From Sphingobium estronivorans (GTDB lineage: Bacteria > Pseudomonadota > Alphaproteobacteria > Sphingomonadales > Sphingomonadaceae), in the NCBI RefSeq assembly GCF_008692605.1, contig NZ_LFCT01000009.1, forward strand, positions 1 through 52,024: a stretch of 52,024 nucleotides of DNA, in the 5' to 3' direction. Below are positions 7,202 through 19,762 of this stretch, in pieces. The notes under the pieces are model-generated. The model searched no databases, was not told where the DNA came from, and worked only from the letters and a program-made list of their open reading frames with translations. How positions within the stretch are numbered: the stretch's first letter is position 1; every line of letters starts with the position of its first letter. The translations under genes and the position numbers were made by a program.

Positions 7202-9270
7202 CGCGCCGTGTCTGCCGGAGGAGGGGTATCGTCGGCATCGGCAGGAGCAGGCGTCTGGGCCGCAGAGGCTGTGCTGTTGCCTGGCTCGGCCGCGTTCATG
7301 GCATTGGCTGCTGCCGGGGGCGGCGCTTCGCCTTTCTCAATGGCTTTGGCGAGGCGATAGGCGCCCATCTGCCGCGCCATGCGCTCCGCCGGCGTGCCGC
7401 CCCAGCCCTTTTCCAACGTCTCCAGCTTTTCCATCGCCTTGGCCTGATCGAACAGGAAGGTCATGGTGTCCGCCGCGATCATCGGTGAGTCTTCGTTCCG
7501 GTTGACATGGCCGCCATGCTCCAGAATGCAGGCAATGGCATAGCGGGGATTGTCGAACGGGGCGAAACCCTGGAACAGCGCATGGTCGCGCAGTTTGAAG
7601 GGGAGGGATGCATTGCTGCGCACGCCGCCGCCGCGCTCCGCCATGGTGATACGGCGAACCTGAGCCGTGCCGGTCTTGCCCGCCATCAGCACGCCGGGAA
7701 GGGTCATCCGCGCCGCGCCCCCGGTACCGCCGCCGTTCACGACCGCGCTCATGGCGTCGCGGATCGTCACCAGATGCTCTTCATTCACTCCGACCGGCGC
7801 TGGTTCCGGTCGCTGCGCGCCGAAGATGAAGTTCGGCATCAACTGTTTGCCGGTTGCCAGTCGCGCCGCCATCACCGCCATCTGGAGCGGGTTGATCAGC
7901 ATATAGCCCTGACCGATGGTCGCGTTGACCGTGTCATAGACCTGCCATTTCTGGTTGTATTTTTTCAGCTTCCATGCCGGATCGGGTACCGTGCCATAGC
8001 TTTGGCTGGAGAAGGGCAAGGCGAATTTCTGCCCCATGCCGACGCGCCGCGCCATGCTGGCGATGCGGTCCATGCCAATGCGCTGCGCCATGGTGTAAAA
8101 ATAGATGTCGCAGCTCTGGGCAATCGCGCCGCGCATGTTGAGCGATCCATGGCCGCGCTTCTTGTGGCAATGGAACAGCGTGTTGCCGACCCGGATCGCG
8201 CCGGCGCAGTTCACCGTGTCCATCGGCGAAATCCCCGCCTCCAGCAGCGCCAACGCCACCATCGGCTTCACCGTCGATCCGGGGGGGTAAAGGCCCTGAA
8301 GCGTCTTGTTGCGCAACGGCACATGGTCATCCTTCGACAACATGTCCCATTCCATATGGCTGATGCCGTCGGAAAAGCTGTTGGGGTCGAAGCTGGGCAT
8401 CGACGCCATCGCCAGCACATCGCCATTATGACAATCGATCACCACCACCGATCCACTCTGCGTGGCGAGGCGGCGACCCGCATATTCCTGAAGGCCCGCA
8501 TCGATGGTGAGCTTGATCGGATCGCCGGGCGTATCGGGTCGAGTGGTCAGTTCCCGCACGATCTTGCCGCGCGCCGTCACCTCGACCCGCTTGGCGCCGG
8601 GCTTGCCGGTCAACTCCTTGTCGAACGCCTTTTCCAGACCGTCCTTGCCGACCTTGAAGCCCGGCGTGATCAGCAGCGGGTCCTTGCGTTCCTCATAATC
8701 CTTGGCTGATGCCGCGCCGACATAGCCGAGCAGATGCCCGACAGTGGCTCCGCCCGGATAGTTGCGCGAAAAGCCCTGGCTGGGCGCGACGCCCGGCAGG
8801 TCGGGCAGGCGTACGGAAACGGCGGCGAACTGGTCGTAGGTCAGTTTTTCGGCGACCTGCACCGGGCGGAAGCCGGCGGACTTGTCCAGTTCCTCCCTGA
8901 TCCGCTCGACCTCGTCATCGGTCAGGGCCAGCAGATGGGCCAGGCTGCGGATCGTGGATTCCGCATCCGTCATTCGTTCCGGGATCAGGTCGACGCGAAA
9001 ATCGGTGCGGTTGTTCGCCAGCGGCCGGCCATTGCGGTCGATGATCCACCCGCGCCGGGGCGGGATCAGCGTCAGGTTGACCCGGTTGCTTTCCGACAGC
9101 AGATTGTATTTCTCGTTCTCGGCAATGCTGATCCAGCCCATGCGGGTCACCAGCATCGCGCCGACCGCCCCCTGCAATCCCCCCACGACCATCGCGCGCC
9201 GCGTGAAGGTGAAGGACAGGGAGGCTTCGGTGACGGTCTTCTTCTTGAGCAGGGGCAGTTTCAACTTCAT
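7198..9270 (-). CDS. mrdA: Penicillin-binding protein 2 (peptidoglycan D,D-transpeptidase)
   Basis: Residues 1-690 begin with a basic cytosolic tail (MKLKLPLLKKK) and one membrane anchor around residues 25-45. The dimerisation domain contains IPPRRGWIIDRNGRPLANN, and the transpeptidase domain follows. Active-site motifs are visible: STVK in YPPGSTVKPM (nucleophile Ser), SCD in the SxN position, and KTG in MAGKTGTAQV. PBP2 cross-links the glycan made by RodA and is the target of mecillinam in related systems. The start at 9270 was chosen because it overlaps the mreD stop by 4 nt; the frame is open further upstream, but that part is antisense-like. The last 45 or so residues form an Ala/Pro-rich, probably disordered tail that is longer than in enterobacteria. 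Confidence 0.96.
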   Translation of the reverse strand: MKLKLPLLKKKTVTEASLSFTFTRRAMVVGGLQGAVGAMLVTRMGWISIAENEKYNLLSESNRVNLTLIPPRRGWIIDRNGRPLANNRTDFRVDLIPERMTDAESTIRSLAHLLALTDDEVERIREELDKSAGFRPVQVAEKLTYDQFAAVSVRLPDLPGVAPSQGFSRNYPGGATVGHLLGYVGAASAKDYEERKDPLLITPGFKVGKDGLEKAFDKELTGKPGAKRVEVTARGKIVRELTTRPDTPGDPIKLTIDAGLQEYAGRRLATQSGSVVVIDCHNGDVLAMASMPSFDPNSFSDGISHMEWDMLSKDDHVPLRNKTLQGLYPPGSTVKPMVALALLEAGISPMDTVNCAGAIRVGNTLFHCHKKRGHGSLNMRGAIAQSCDIYFYTMAQRIGMDRIASMARRVGMGQKFALPFSSQSYGTVPDPAWKLKKYNQKWQVYDTVNATIGQGYMLINPLQMAVMAARLATGKQLMPNFIFGAQRPEPAPVGVNEEHLVTIRDAMSAVVNGGGTGGAARMTLPGVLMAGKTGTAQVRRITMAERGGGVRSNASLPFKLRDHALFQGFAPFDNPRYAIACILEHGGHVNRNEDSPMIAADTMTFLFDQAKAMEKLETLEKGWGGTPAERMARQMGAYRLAKAIEKGEAPPPAAANAMNAAEPGNSTASAAQTPAPADADDTPPPADTAR

Positions 9271-9797
9271 GCCATCACGCGCCAGCGGTCGATCCGGGCG
9301 CATTGCCGGACGACGAAGGGAAAGAGCAGGACCGTCCACAGCATTTGCGGCGCAACCAGTTGCAGCGTGATGCCTCCTCCACCGGTGATCCGCGCGAAGA
9401 AGACGCCGCCGGCGATGCAGAAGATAATCGCGGCGGCGGCGATTAGCCAGTCCTGCCGATAGCTGCGCCAGACCATGCGATGTTCGACGGCATCGATGCC
9501 GACCAGCGTGACGGTCCACAGGAACATGGCCGAACCGATCGGTTGCCCGCTCGCCATATCGTCGAACAGACCGAGCGGAAGGCCGATCCACGCCCGCCAT
9601 AATTCGGGCCGCAAGAGCCGCCACGACAGCAACAATAACAGGCCGAAGGGGGGCATCACCGGCGATTGCGCGATCAGTGGCAAAGCAGTGACCACCGATC
9701 CCAGCATCACCGTGACGACCGGCGTGCCCGCCAGCCGCCAGCGCGAAGGCTGTCGGCCAAGACGCGGCACGGCGGGTTGAAGATGGGGATCGATCAT
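9267..9797 (-). CDS. mreD: Rod shape-determining protein MreD
   Basis: The 176-residue hydrophobic protein has about five predicted membrane segments and the typical MreD text ALPLIAQSPVMPPFGLLLLL and GLFDDMASGQPIGSAMFLW. MreD is an integral membrane component of the elongasome linking MreB/MreC to RodA-PBP2. It overlaps mreC upstream and mrdA downstream by 4 nt each. MreD sequences diverge widely, so the assignment relies on motif, size and synteny together. Confidence 0.93.
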   Translation of the reverse strand: MIDPHLQPAVPRLGRQPSRWRLAGTPVVTVMLGSVVTALPLIAQSPVMPPFGLLLLLSWRLLRPELWRAWIGLPLGLFDDMASGQPIGSAMFLWTVTLVGIDAVEHRMVWRSYRQDWLIAAAAIIFCIAGGVFFARITGGGGITLQLVAPQMLWTVLLFPFVVRQCARIDRWRVMA

Positions 9798-10708
9798 GGC
9801 GTGGTTGCGTTGCCCGCCGGGGGATCGGCGGCGACGGTCGGCACATTGGGATCGGGCCGCGTCACGGTTTCCTCGAAGGAGCGTTCGACCACCACGGCAT
9901 CCACCTTGGACGGGTTGGCGAGCGGAACCCCATAGGCGATCTCGCCGGCCACCCGCACGATCACCGCGACCGGAATATTGGGTTGATAAACGCCGCCAAT
10001 GCCCGATGTCACGAGCAGGTCGCCCGGTTTGAACGGATTGCGCCCGGCCGCCAATGCCCGGATTTCCAGCGTCCCGTCGCCCAGGCCCGTGGAAATGGCG
10101 GGGACGCTGTCATTGGCCCGCCGAACCGGAACGATATTGCTGGTGTCGGTCAGCAGCAGCACCTCCGCCGTATTGGGCGTGGTGATGTGAATGCGTCCGA
10201 TCAACCCTTCGGGTGCGCGCACAGGCATGCCTGTGCGCACGCCCTGCCAGTGTCCGGCGTTCAACCGCGCATAACGGCGGGTGCTGGAGGAGGAGGAGGC
10301 GATCAGCCGTGCCGTCAGCAATTCGCTGCCATCGTCCTCCACCAGCTTCAGCAGCTTTTTCAGGCGCAGATTTTCCTGCGCGACGGCCTTTGCCTCGATG
10401 ATCCGGTTGCGGTCTGTCTCCACCTGCCGGCGCAGCGCCACATTCTGGGAACCCGCCTGCCAATAGGATGCGAGTACCTCGTCAATCGAACTGACCCCAC
10501 TGACCATGTTCTTGAGGCCGACAGACGCCGGGCGCGTGACTTCGCTCGTCGCGATACGGATCGCGGCGAAGCCGGTCGGATCGAAAATGGCGACAACCAC
10601 CAGAAGCAGGCCGACGGCGGCGCCCGTCATCGCCACCACATAGCTGGCGAAGAGGCTGTATTGCGCCTTCCGGTTGTGCCCGGGGCGTCGGCTGGGTGGC
10701 CGCGCCAT
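9794..10708 (-). CDS. mreC: Rod shape-determining protein MreC
   Basis: The 304-residue protein has a basic cytosolic N-terminus, one membrane helix (about residues 20-45), a periplasmic coiled coil rich in Arg/Lys/Glu/Leu (about 85-120), and the two beta-barrel MreC domain (ASSSSSTRRYARLNAG, GRIHITTPNTAEVLLLTD, DLLVTSGIGGVYQPNIPV). MreC oligomerises in the periplasm and activates PBP2/RodA. The gene starts 9 nt after mreB and overlaps mreD by ATGA. The C-terminal tail is Pro/Ala-rich. Confidence 0.96.
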   Translation of the reverse strand: MARPPSRRPGHNRKAQYSLFASYVVAMTGAAVGLLLVVVAIFDPTGFAAIRIATSEVTRPASVGLKNMVSGVSSIDEVLASYWQAGSQNVALRRQVETDRNRIIEAKAVAQENLRLKKLLKLVEDDGSELLTARLIASSSSSTRRYARLNAGHWQGVRTGMPVRAPEGLIGRIHITTPNTAEVLLLTDTSNIVPVRRANDSVPAISTGLGDGTLEIRALAAGRNPFKPGDLLVTSGIGGVYQPNIPVAVIVRVAGEIAYGVPLANPSKVDAVVVERSFEETVTRPDPNVPTVAADPPAGNATTP

Positions 10709-10717
10709 CGTTTCCCC

Positions 10718-11776
<1,059 letters not shown>

Positions 11777-11911
11777 TCAGCCCGCATGCCCCGGCGAAGC
11801 GAACCGGGACAGTCGGAAAGTTCGCCCCACGTTCCACCCGCCCCCTGGGTAATCAATTTTTCTAAGGCTTGCGTCTCGCGGAAAGCGCTCGCTTGGGCTA
11901 GTCACTAATCA

Positions 11912-13690
11912 ATGTCAATACGCCGTCTGCCCGAACATCTGGTCAATCGCATCGCCGCGGGTGAAGTGGTCGAAAGACCCGCCAGCGCGCTCAAGGAAAT
12001 CATTGAAAATGCACTGGATGCCGGATCGCGCCGGATTTCCGTCCGCATTTCCAATGGCGGCCTCGACCGGATCGAGGTGAGCGACGATGGCTGCGGCATG
12101 GATTCGGGCGAGATCGCGCTGGCGCTGGAGCGGCATGCGACCTCCAAATTGCCCGATGACGCCATTGAAAATGTCGCAACTCTGGGATTCCGGGGCGAGG
12201 CTCTGCCTTCCATCGCCAGCGTCGCCCGCCTTTCCATCGACAGCCGGCCTGTGGGAAGCGACGGCTGGAACCGTACCGTGGATAATGGCGTGGTCGTCCA
12301 AGAGGGGCCCGCCGCTTTGCCGCCCGGCACCCGGGTCACGGTCGAGCAACTTTTCGCCCGCGTGCCCGCCCGCCGCAAATTCCTCCGCTCGCCCAAGGCG
12401 GAATATGCCGCCTGTCTGGATGTCGTCCGTCGTCTCGCCATGGCGCACCCTTCGGTCGCCTTCAGCATGGAGCATGACGGCCGCCGCGTGCTGGGCGTGC
12501 AGGCCGGGGAAGCGCGGGAAGATCGGGTGGCGGCGCTAACCGACCGGGCGCTGGCGGGAAACCACGTCATCGTCGCACTGGAGCGGGACGGGGTGCGCCT
12601 GTCCGGCGTGGCATCGCTGCCAACCTATAATCGGGGGGTGGGCGATCATCAGTTCCTCTTCGTCAATGGCCGTCCGGTGCGCGACCGCCTTCTGGTCGGA
12701 TCGGTTCGCGGCGCCTATGCCGACATGCTGGCGCGGGACCGGCATCCGGTCGTTGCCCTGTTCCTCGACGTTCCGCCGCTGGAGGTCGATGTCAATGTCC
12801 ACCCTGCCAAGACCGAGGTGCGTTTCCGCGATCCCGCATTGATTCGGGGGATGATCGTTTCCGGTCTGCGCCGGGCGCTGGACGCGGAAGGGTTTCGGGC
12901 TGTGCAGCATGCCGATCCGGCCGGTCTGTCGGCGTGGAAACCGGAGCCGGTGTCGCCCACGCCGATCAGCGCCATGCCGATCTTCGACGCGGTAGGCGCA
13001 CCTTTGCCGGTCCCGAGCCATATTCTGGCAGACCGCCGCGCCAGCTTCTTCACCCCGCCGCCCCAGGCCCGCGCCGAGCCCGCCGCCGCGCCGGCGCCGG
13101 AAGGCAACAGCTTCCCGCTCGGCGTCGCCCGAGGGCAGGTCGCACGCACTTATATCGTCGCGGAGGCCGAGGACGGGCTGGTCATCGTCGACCAGCATGC
13201 TGCCCATGAACGGCTGACGCTGGAACGGATGCGCCGGGCCATGGAGGGGCAGGGCGTCACGGCGCAGGCATTGCTGCTTCCCGAAGTGGTGGAACTGGAC
13301 GAGCCCGCCTGCGACCGGCTGGAAACGCGGATTGGCGAGTTGAAGGAATTGGGACTGGAACTGGAGCGCTTCGGCCCTGCCGCGATGCTGGTCCGCGCGA
13401 CCCCCGCGATGCTGGGGCAGGGCGATGTGCAGGGACTGGTGTCCGACCTGGCCGACGATCTCGCCGCCTATGACAGCGCCTTGTCGCTCAAGGAACGGCT
13501 TGATCTGGTTGCGGCCACCATGGCGTGCCACGGCTCCGTTCGCGCGGGACGTGTCCTCAGCGTCGCGGAAATGAATGCCCTGTTGCGCGAGATGGAAATC
13601 ACCCCTCGCAGCGGCCAGTGCAATCACGGTCGCCCCACCTGGGTGAAATTGGATCACGCTTCGATTGAAAAGCTTTTCGGTAGGAAATAG
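11912..13690 (+). CDS. mutL: DNA mismatch repair protein MutL
   Basis: The 592-residue protein has the GHKL ATPase N-terminus: IAAGEVVERPASALKEIIENALDAG, DDGCGM, and TLGFRGEALPSIASV. The transducer domain has the NVHPAKTEVRF motif. A Pro/Ala-rich linker spans about residues 350-410. The C-terminal domain carries DQHAAHERLTLE at 427-438, fitting the DQHA(x)2E(x)4E metal-binding endonuclease motif, and QCNHGRPT near the end. This suggests a nicking MutL of the type found in MutH-less bacteria. It is transcribed divergently from mreB and convergently with the DUF952 gene. Confidence 0.97.
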   Translation: MSIRRLPEHLVNRIAAGEVVERPASALKEIIENALDAGSRRISVRISNGGLDRIEVSDDGCGMDSGEIALALERHATSKLPDDAIENVATLGFRGEALPSIASVARLSIDSRPVGSDGWNRTVDNGVVVQEGPAALPPGTRVTVEQLFARVPARRKFLRSPKAEYAACLDVVRRLAMAHPSVAFSMEHDGRRVLGVQAGEAREDRVAALTDRALAGNHVIVALERDGVRLSGVASLPTYNRGVGDHQFLFVNGRPVRDRLLVGSVRGAYADMLARDRHPVVALFLDVPPLEVDVNVHPAKTEVRFRDPALIRGMIVSGLRRALDAEGFRAVQHADPAGLSAWKPEPVSPTPISAMPIFDAVGAPLPVPSHILADRRASFFTPPPQARAEPAAAPAPEGNSFPLGVARGQVARTYIVAEAEDGLVIVDQHAAHERLTLERMRRAMEGQGVTAQALLLPEVVELDEPACDRLETRIGELKELGLELERFGPAAMLVRATPAMLGQGDVQGLVSDLADDLAAYDSALSLKERLDLVAATMACHGSVRAGRVLSVAEMNALLREMEITPRSGQCNHGRPTWVKLDHASIEKLFGRK

Positions 13691-13748
13691 AGCGGTTTAA
13701 GCCTGATCCGGTTGCGCCGGAGGGTGTAGGCAGGACGTTCCAGTTTCC

Positions 13749-14092
13749 CTAGAATCCCGCCGGGAAAAGATGTTTGCCCTGCTCATCCAGGCGAAGGATG
13801 ACCTTGCCGGCCACTGCGCTCAGCGGCAGGTCGGCATAGAGATGAGGGAAGAGGGCGCCGCCGCGCGATGCTTCCCATTTGATCGTATCGCGAAAGGGCG
13901 CCAGGTCCACCATCACCATCACCAGATTGTCCTGGCCCGCGAAATGCCTGGCGGCGGTTTCGGCGGCCTGCTGCCGGGTGGACATGTGGATATAGCCGTC
14001 CGCAAGATCGACGGGCGCGCCCTTGAACACGCCGTCGGTCTTCAACTGGTCATATTGATCCCTGGTCAGGATCTTATAGGCGAAGAGATCGG

Positions 14093-14096
<4 letters not shown>
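13749..14096 (-). CDS. DUF952 family protein
   Basis: The 115-residue protein matches the DUF952 pattern: AYKILTRDQYDQL at the start, ADGYIHMSTRQQAAETAARHF in the middle and EASRGGALFPHLYADLPL near the end. The His in YIHMS and the Arg/His around FPHLY are conserved in this family, whose biochemical role is not established. It starts at GTG, overlapping the gyrA TGA by 4 nt (GTGA), so it is probably made by translational coupling from the gyrA mRNA. No signal peptide. Confidence 0.88.
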
Positions 14097-16813
<2,717 letters not shown>

Positions 16814-16842
16814 TAGCGGAGCGAAACAATTCTGTCACCCCT

Positions 16843-16856
16843 CGCGCGTACGCGCG
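16843..16856. repeat. Perfect 14-bp palindrome CGCGCGTACGCGCG
   Basis: A self-complementary alternating pyrimidine-purine stretch lies about 30 bp upstream of the gyrA start codon, in the divergent gap with the exported-protein gene. Such CG alternation can adopt Z-DNA or act as a supercoil-sensitive element. Gyrase promoters are known to respond to supercoiling, but a link here is only a suggestion. Confidence 0.4.
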
Positions 16857-17028
16857 CGCCGAGCACGAACTGTACAAACCATGAGATGCATGAAGAGCGG
16901 GCCAGAACGTTTGCCGGGGGCTGACATGCGGTTAAGTGGTGCATATAGGCTGTTCAAACGTTATTCACGCGCCGACCCCTAATCGGCGTCATACAAGGGC
17001 CGCCTGTCCCCCGGGCGCAGAGGAGAAG

Positions 17029-18306
17029 ATGAACATGCGTTTTGTTACCCCCGTGGCGCTCGCGCTGACTCTTGCGCTGACTGGCGGCGCCATCTCGGCT
17101 CCCGCATTCGCCAAGAAGGAAGAGAAGAAGGGCAGCGCGCCCAAGCTCAACGTATCGCCCGATGTCATGAAGGCGCTCCAGGCGGCGCAGACCGCTGCGG
17201 GCAAGCAGGACTTCGCGGGCGCCAAGGCGGCGCTGGCCGAAGCGGACAGCAAGGCGAAGTCGAATGACGACAAATATCAGATCGGCGCGGTCAAGCTGAA
17301 CACCTCCATCGCTGCCAAGGATAGCGCGATGCAGGGCGAGGCACTGACGCAGATGCTCGACAGTGGTCTGACCCCGGCGGACCAGGTCGGTCAGTTCAAC
17401 GCGGTGGCGGCCGAACAGGCACTTCAGGCGAAGAATTACGATCTGGCGATCTCGCGCGCCAAGGCCGCCGCTGCGGCCGGTTACAAGCCCGACGCGGTGA
17501 ACGTGACGCTGGCGCAGTCCTATTTCGGCAAGGCCGGCACCGCCAACGCGTCGGTCGAGCCGCAGCGCGGCTTGAACCTGCAGGGCCTCGCGGCGCTGAA
17601 GGCGGCGGCTGACGCGACCAAGGCGGCGGGCGGACAGGTGCCCGCGCAATGGTATCAGATCGGCGTCAGCCGTGCTGCCACCGCCAAGTTGCCGGAAGTG
17701 ACCGAATGGGCGACGCTTGCCTATCAGGCCAACCCGAGCGGCGAAAATCTGCGCACGCTGGTCCGCCTGTTCCAGCAGGCCAACCCGAATATCTCCAACC
17801 GCGAAAATCTCGACGTGCTGCGTCTGATGGCGGTCTCGGGTGGCCTGGTGGTCGCGCAGGACTATCTGGAATATGCCGAAATGGCTTCCAAGACCGGCAT
17901 TTACGGCGAAGTGAAGTCGGCCATTGACGCCGGCCGCAGCAAGGGCGTGCTGAGCGCGAGCCAGGGCGGCGACCTGTATCAGACTGCGGTTCCGAAAATC
18001 GCGGGTGACAAGGGTTCGCTCGGTTCGGCCGAGGCCGATGCAAGGAAGGCGGCCAACGGCAAGATCGCGGCCGCGACGGCCGACGCCTATCTGGGCTATG
18101 GCGATTATGCCAAGGCTGCGGCGATGTTCGAACTTGCCAAACAGAAGGGCGGCGTCGACGCGGATGAGATCAACAGCCGCATGGGCATTGCCAAGGCGCT
18201 GGGCGGCGACACCGCTTCGGCCAAGTCGGCCTTCCAGTCCGTGCAGGCCGGATCGCGCAAGAAGATCGCCGATCTGTGGCTGGCCTATCTCGCGACCAAG
18301 GCCTGA
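17029..18306 (+). CDS. Exported helical repeat protein, paralog 1
   Basis: The 425-residue protein starts at the ATG preceded by AGGAGAAG; a second in-frame ATG follows two codons later. Residues 1-28 form a signal peptide ending in APAFA before a Lys/Glu-rich mature start (KKEEKK). The mature part is almost all Ala-rich helices with tetratricopeptide-like spacing, for example YLGYGDYAKAAAMFELAKQKGGVDADEINSRMGIAKALGGD. It is probably a periplasmic solenoid scaffold. The next gene is a clear paralog with the same layout. Function is unknown; such genes sit near gyrA in sphingomonads as far as I recall. Confidence 0.75.
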   Translation: MNMRFVTPVALALTLALTGGAISAPAFAKKEEKKGSAPKLNVSPDVMKALQAAQTAAGKQDFAGAKAALAEADSKAKSNDDKYQIGAVKLNTSIAAKDSAMQGEALTQMLDSGLTPADQVGQFNAVAAEQALQAKNYDLAISRAKAAAAAGYKPDAVNVTLAQSYFGKAGTANASVEPQRGLNLQGLAALKAAADATKAAGGQVPAQWYQIGVSRAATAKLPEVTEWATLAYQANPSGENLRTLVRLFQQANPNISNRENLDVLRLMAVSGGLVVAQDYLEYAEMASKTGIYGEVKSAIDAGRSKGVLSASQGGDLYQTAVPKIAGDKGSLGSAEADARKAANGKIAAATADAYLGYGDYAKAAAMFELAKQKGGVDADEINSRMGIAKALGGDTASAKSAFQSVQAGSRKKIADLWLAYLATKA

Positions 18307-18321
18307 TTTTTCGGGCGATCG

Positions 18322-18351
18322 TGACGCGCTGCCCGTGGGGGCGGCGCGTCA
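18322..18351 (+). terminator. Strong GC hairpin behind the first exported-protein gene
   Basis: TGACGCGCTGCCC pairs with GGGCGGCGCGTCA (13 bp with one G-T pair) around a GTGG loop, 16 nt after the stop codon. There is no T-run after it, so it may be a weak terminator or a stabilising/attenuating hairpin that sets the ratio of the two paralogous genes. Confidence 0.5.
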
Positions 18352-18402
18352 TGCCTATTCGAACATGATGAACGCTCTGGTCAGGGCCAGGCGACAAGGG
18401 GG

Positions 18403-19683
18403 ATGGCTGACATGGCCGCAATTCGACATTCGATTCTGATGGGGTTGTTGGCGGGCACGGCGCTGCTGACGGGGGCGCCCGCTGCTGCGAAGAAGGCGGC
18501 TGCGACCGGCCCGGTTATCGAAATGTCGGACAGTTTCCGCGCGGCGACGCAAGCGGCGGAGAGCGCGATCAAGGCAGGTGATTTGTCCGGCGCCCAGACC
18601 CAGATTACGGGGCTGATGCCGGTCAGCGATTTCGAAGCCTATGTGGCCGCAGGGCTGCGGTTCGAACTGGCGGTGTTGAAGATCGACCGGCAGGCGCAGC
18701 GCGTTGCGCTGAACGACATGTTCAAGACCTCGTCCGTCCCCAAGACGGACATGCCGCGTTTGCGTTATGTCGCGGGCTATCTTTCCTTCATCGTCGGCAA
18801 TTATGACGATGCGACGGCGCAGCTCGATTATGCCAAGACGCTTGGCTACGATCCCATCGATGCGACCATGCTGCGGGCGGATATCGCTTTGCGGCGGAAC
18901 AAGGCCAAGGATGCGCGCGGCTTCGTGCAGGACGCACTGGCGCGGCAGCGGGCAGCGGGACAGCCGATCCCGGCCGCCTGGTATGACCGTGCGATCTCCA
19001 TGGCGTATCAGGCGGGCGACTGGTCCGAGGTCGGGGCGCTTTACCGCGAACGGCTAAGCCATTATGGCTCGACGGGCGACTGGCGGTCCGCGCTGGCGAA
19101 CTATCTCAGCGCGCCGGGCATGGATGCACAGGCTCAACTGGACCTTTACCGTTTGCAGGCGGCCAATGGCGCCATGGCGAGCGAGCGCGATTATCAGGCC
19201 TATGCGCAATTGGCCGACAAGACTGGCTATAGCGCCGAAACCAAGGCGATTATCGAAGCCGGGCGCTCGGCAGGCAAGCTGACTGCGGGTCAGGCGACGA
19301 CGGCGCAGTTGCTGAAGAGCGCGACGCCCAAGGCGGCGAAGGAAATCGCGGCACTGCCCGTTGCAGCGAAGAAGGCGGCGGCTGCCAAGGATGGGTCGGC
19401 GGCGATGACGGTCGGCGACACCTATTTCTCGCTCAGTCAGTTCCCGCAGGCGGCGGAACAGTACCGGCTGGCGCTGAGCAAGGGCGGAGTGGATGCCGGG
19501 AAGGCCCATGTCCGGCTGGGCGTGGCGCTGGCGCGATCGGGCGATCTGGCGGGCGCGAAAGCGGAACTGGCGCAGGTGACGACGGGCAACTGGGCCAATG
19601 TCGCGGGTTTCTGGTCGGTATGGGTCGATCAGCAGAGCCGCAAGACGGCGTTCACGCCGGTGGTCGTGCCCCCTGCCAGTTGA
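18403..19683 (+). CDS. Exported helical repeat protein, paralog 2
   Basis: The 426-residue protein has a signal peptide (MADMAAIRHSILMGLLAGTA, cleavage near GAPAAA) and Ala-rich helical repeats. It aligns with the preceding protein in the C-terminal half: DKTGYSAETKAIIEAGRSAGKL against the KTGIYGEVKSAIDAGRSKGVL of paralog 1, then a shared GGVDA motif in the last repeat. A tetratricopeptide-like fold is likely, with a periplasmic location. The start was chosen as the first ATG with a full signal sequence; MAAIRH three codons on is an alternative. The pair arose by tandem duplication. No catalytic motif is visible. Confidence 0.72.
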   Translation: MADMAAIRHSILMGLLAGTALLTGAPAAAKKAAATGPVIEMSDSFRAATQAAESAIKAGDLSGAQTQITGLMPVSDFEAYVAAGLRFELAVLKIDRQAQRVALNDMFKTSSVPKTDMPRLRYVAGYLSFIVGNYDDATAQLDYAKTLGYDPIDATMLRADIALRRNKAKDARGFVQDALARQRAAGQPIPAAWYDRAISMAYQAGDWSEVGALYRERLSHYGSTGDWRSALANYLSAPGMDAQAQLDLYRLQAANGAMASERDYQAYAQLADKTGYSAETKAIIEAGRSAGKLTAGQATTAQLLKSATPKAAKEIAALPVAAKKAAAAKDGSAAMTVGDTYFSLSQFPQAAEQYRLALSKGGVDAGKAHVRLGVALARSGDLAGAKAELAQVTTGNWANVAGFWSVWVDQQSRKTAFTPVVVPPAS

Positions 19684-19717
19684 AAATAGCGTAGGCTGAT
19701 TTCACGCGCTTGCGATT

Positions 19718-19740
19718 TCCCCCATCCGTGAGATGGGGGA
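19718..19740. terminator. Perfect 9-bp hairpin between convergent genes
   Basis: TCCCCCATC and GATGGGGGA form a perfect stem with a CGTGA loop. It lies between the stop of the second exported-protein gene and the stop of the Lrp-family gene, which converge. No long T-run follows on either strand. It is likely a shared transcription end or mRNA 3' end structure. Confidence 0.5.
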
Positions 19741-19762
19741 CGTCCATCCATGATCTTCGCGA

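Noticed and set aside
7198..9846. An 882-codon reading of the PBP2 gene with a much earlier start
   Set aside because: The first 192 codons are a shadow of mreD; the true PBP2 start MKLKLP overlaps the mreD stop by 4 nt.
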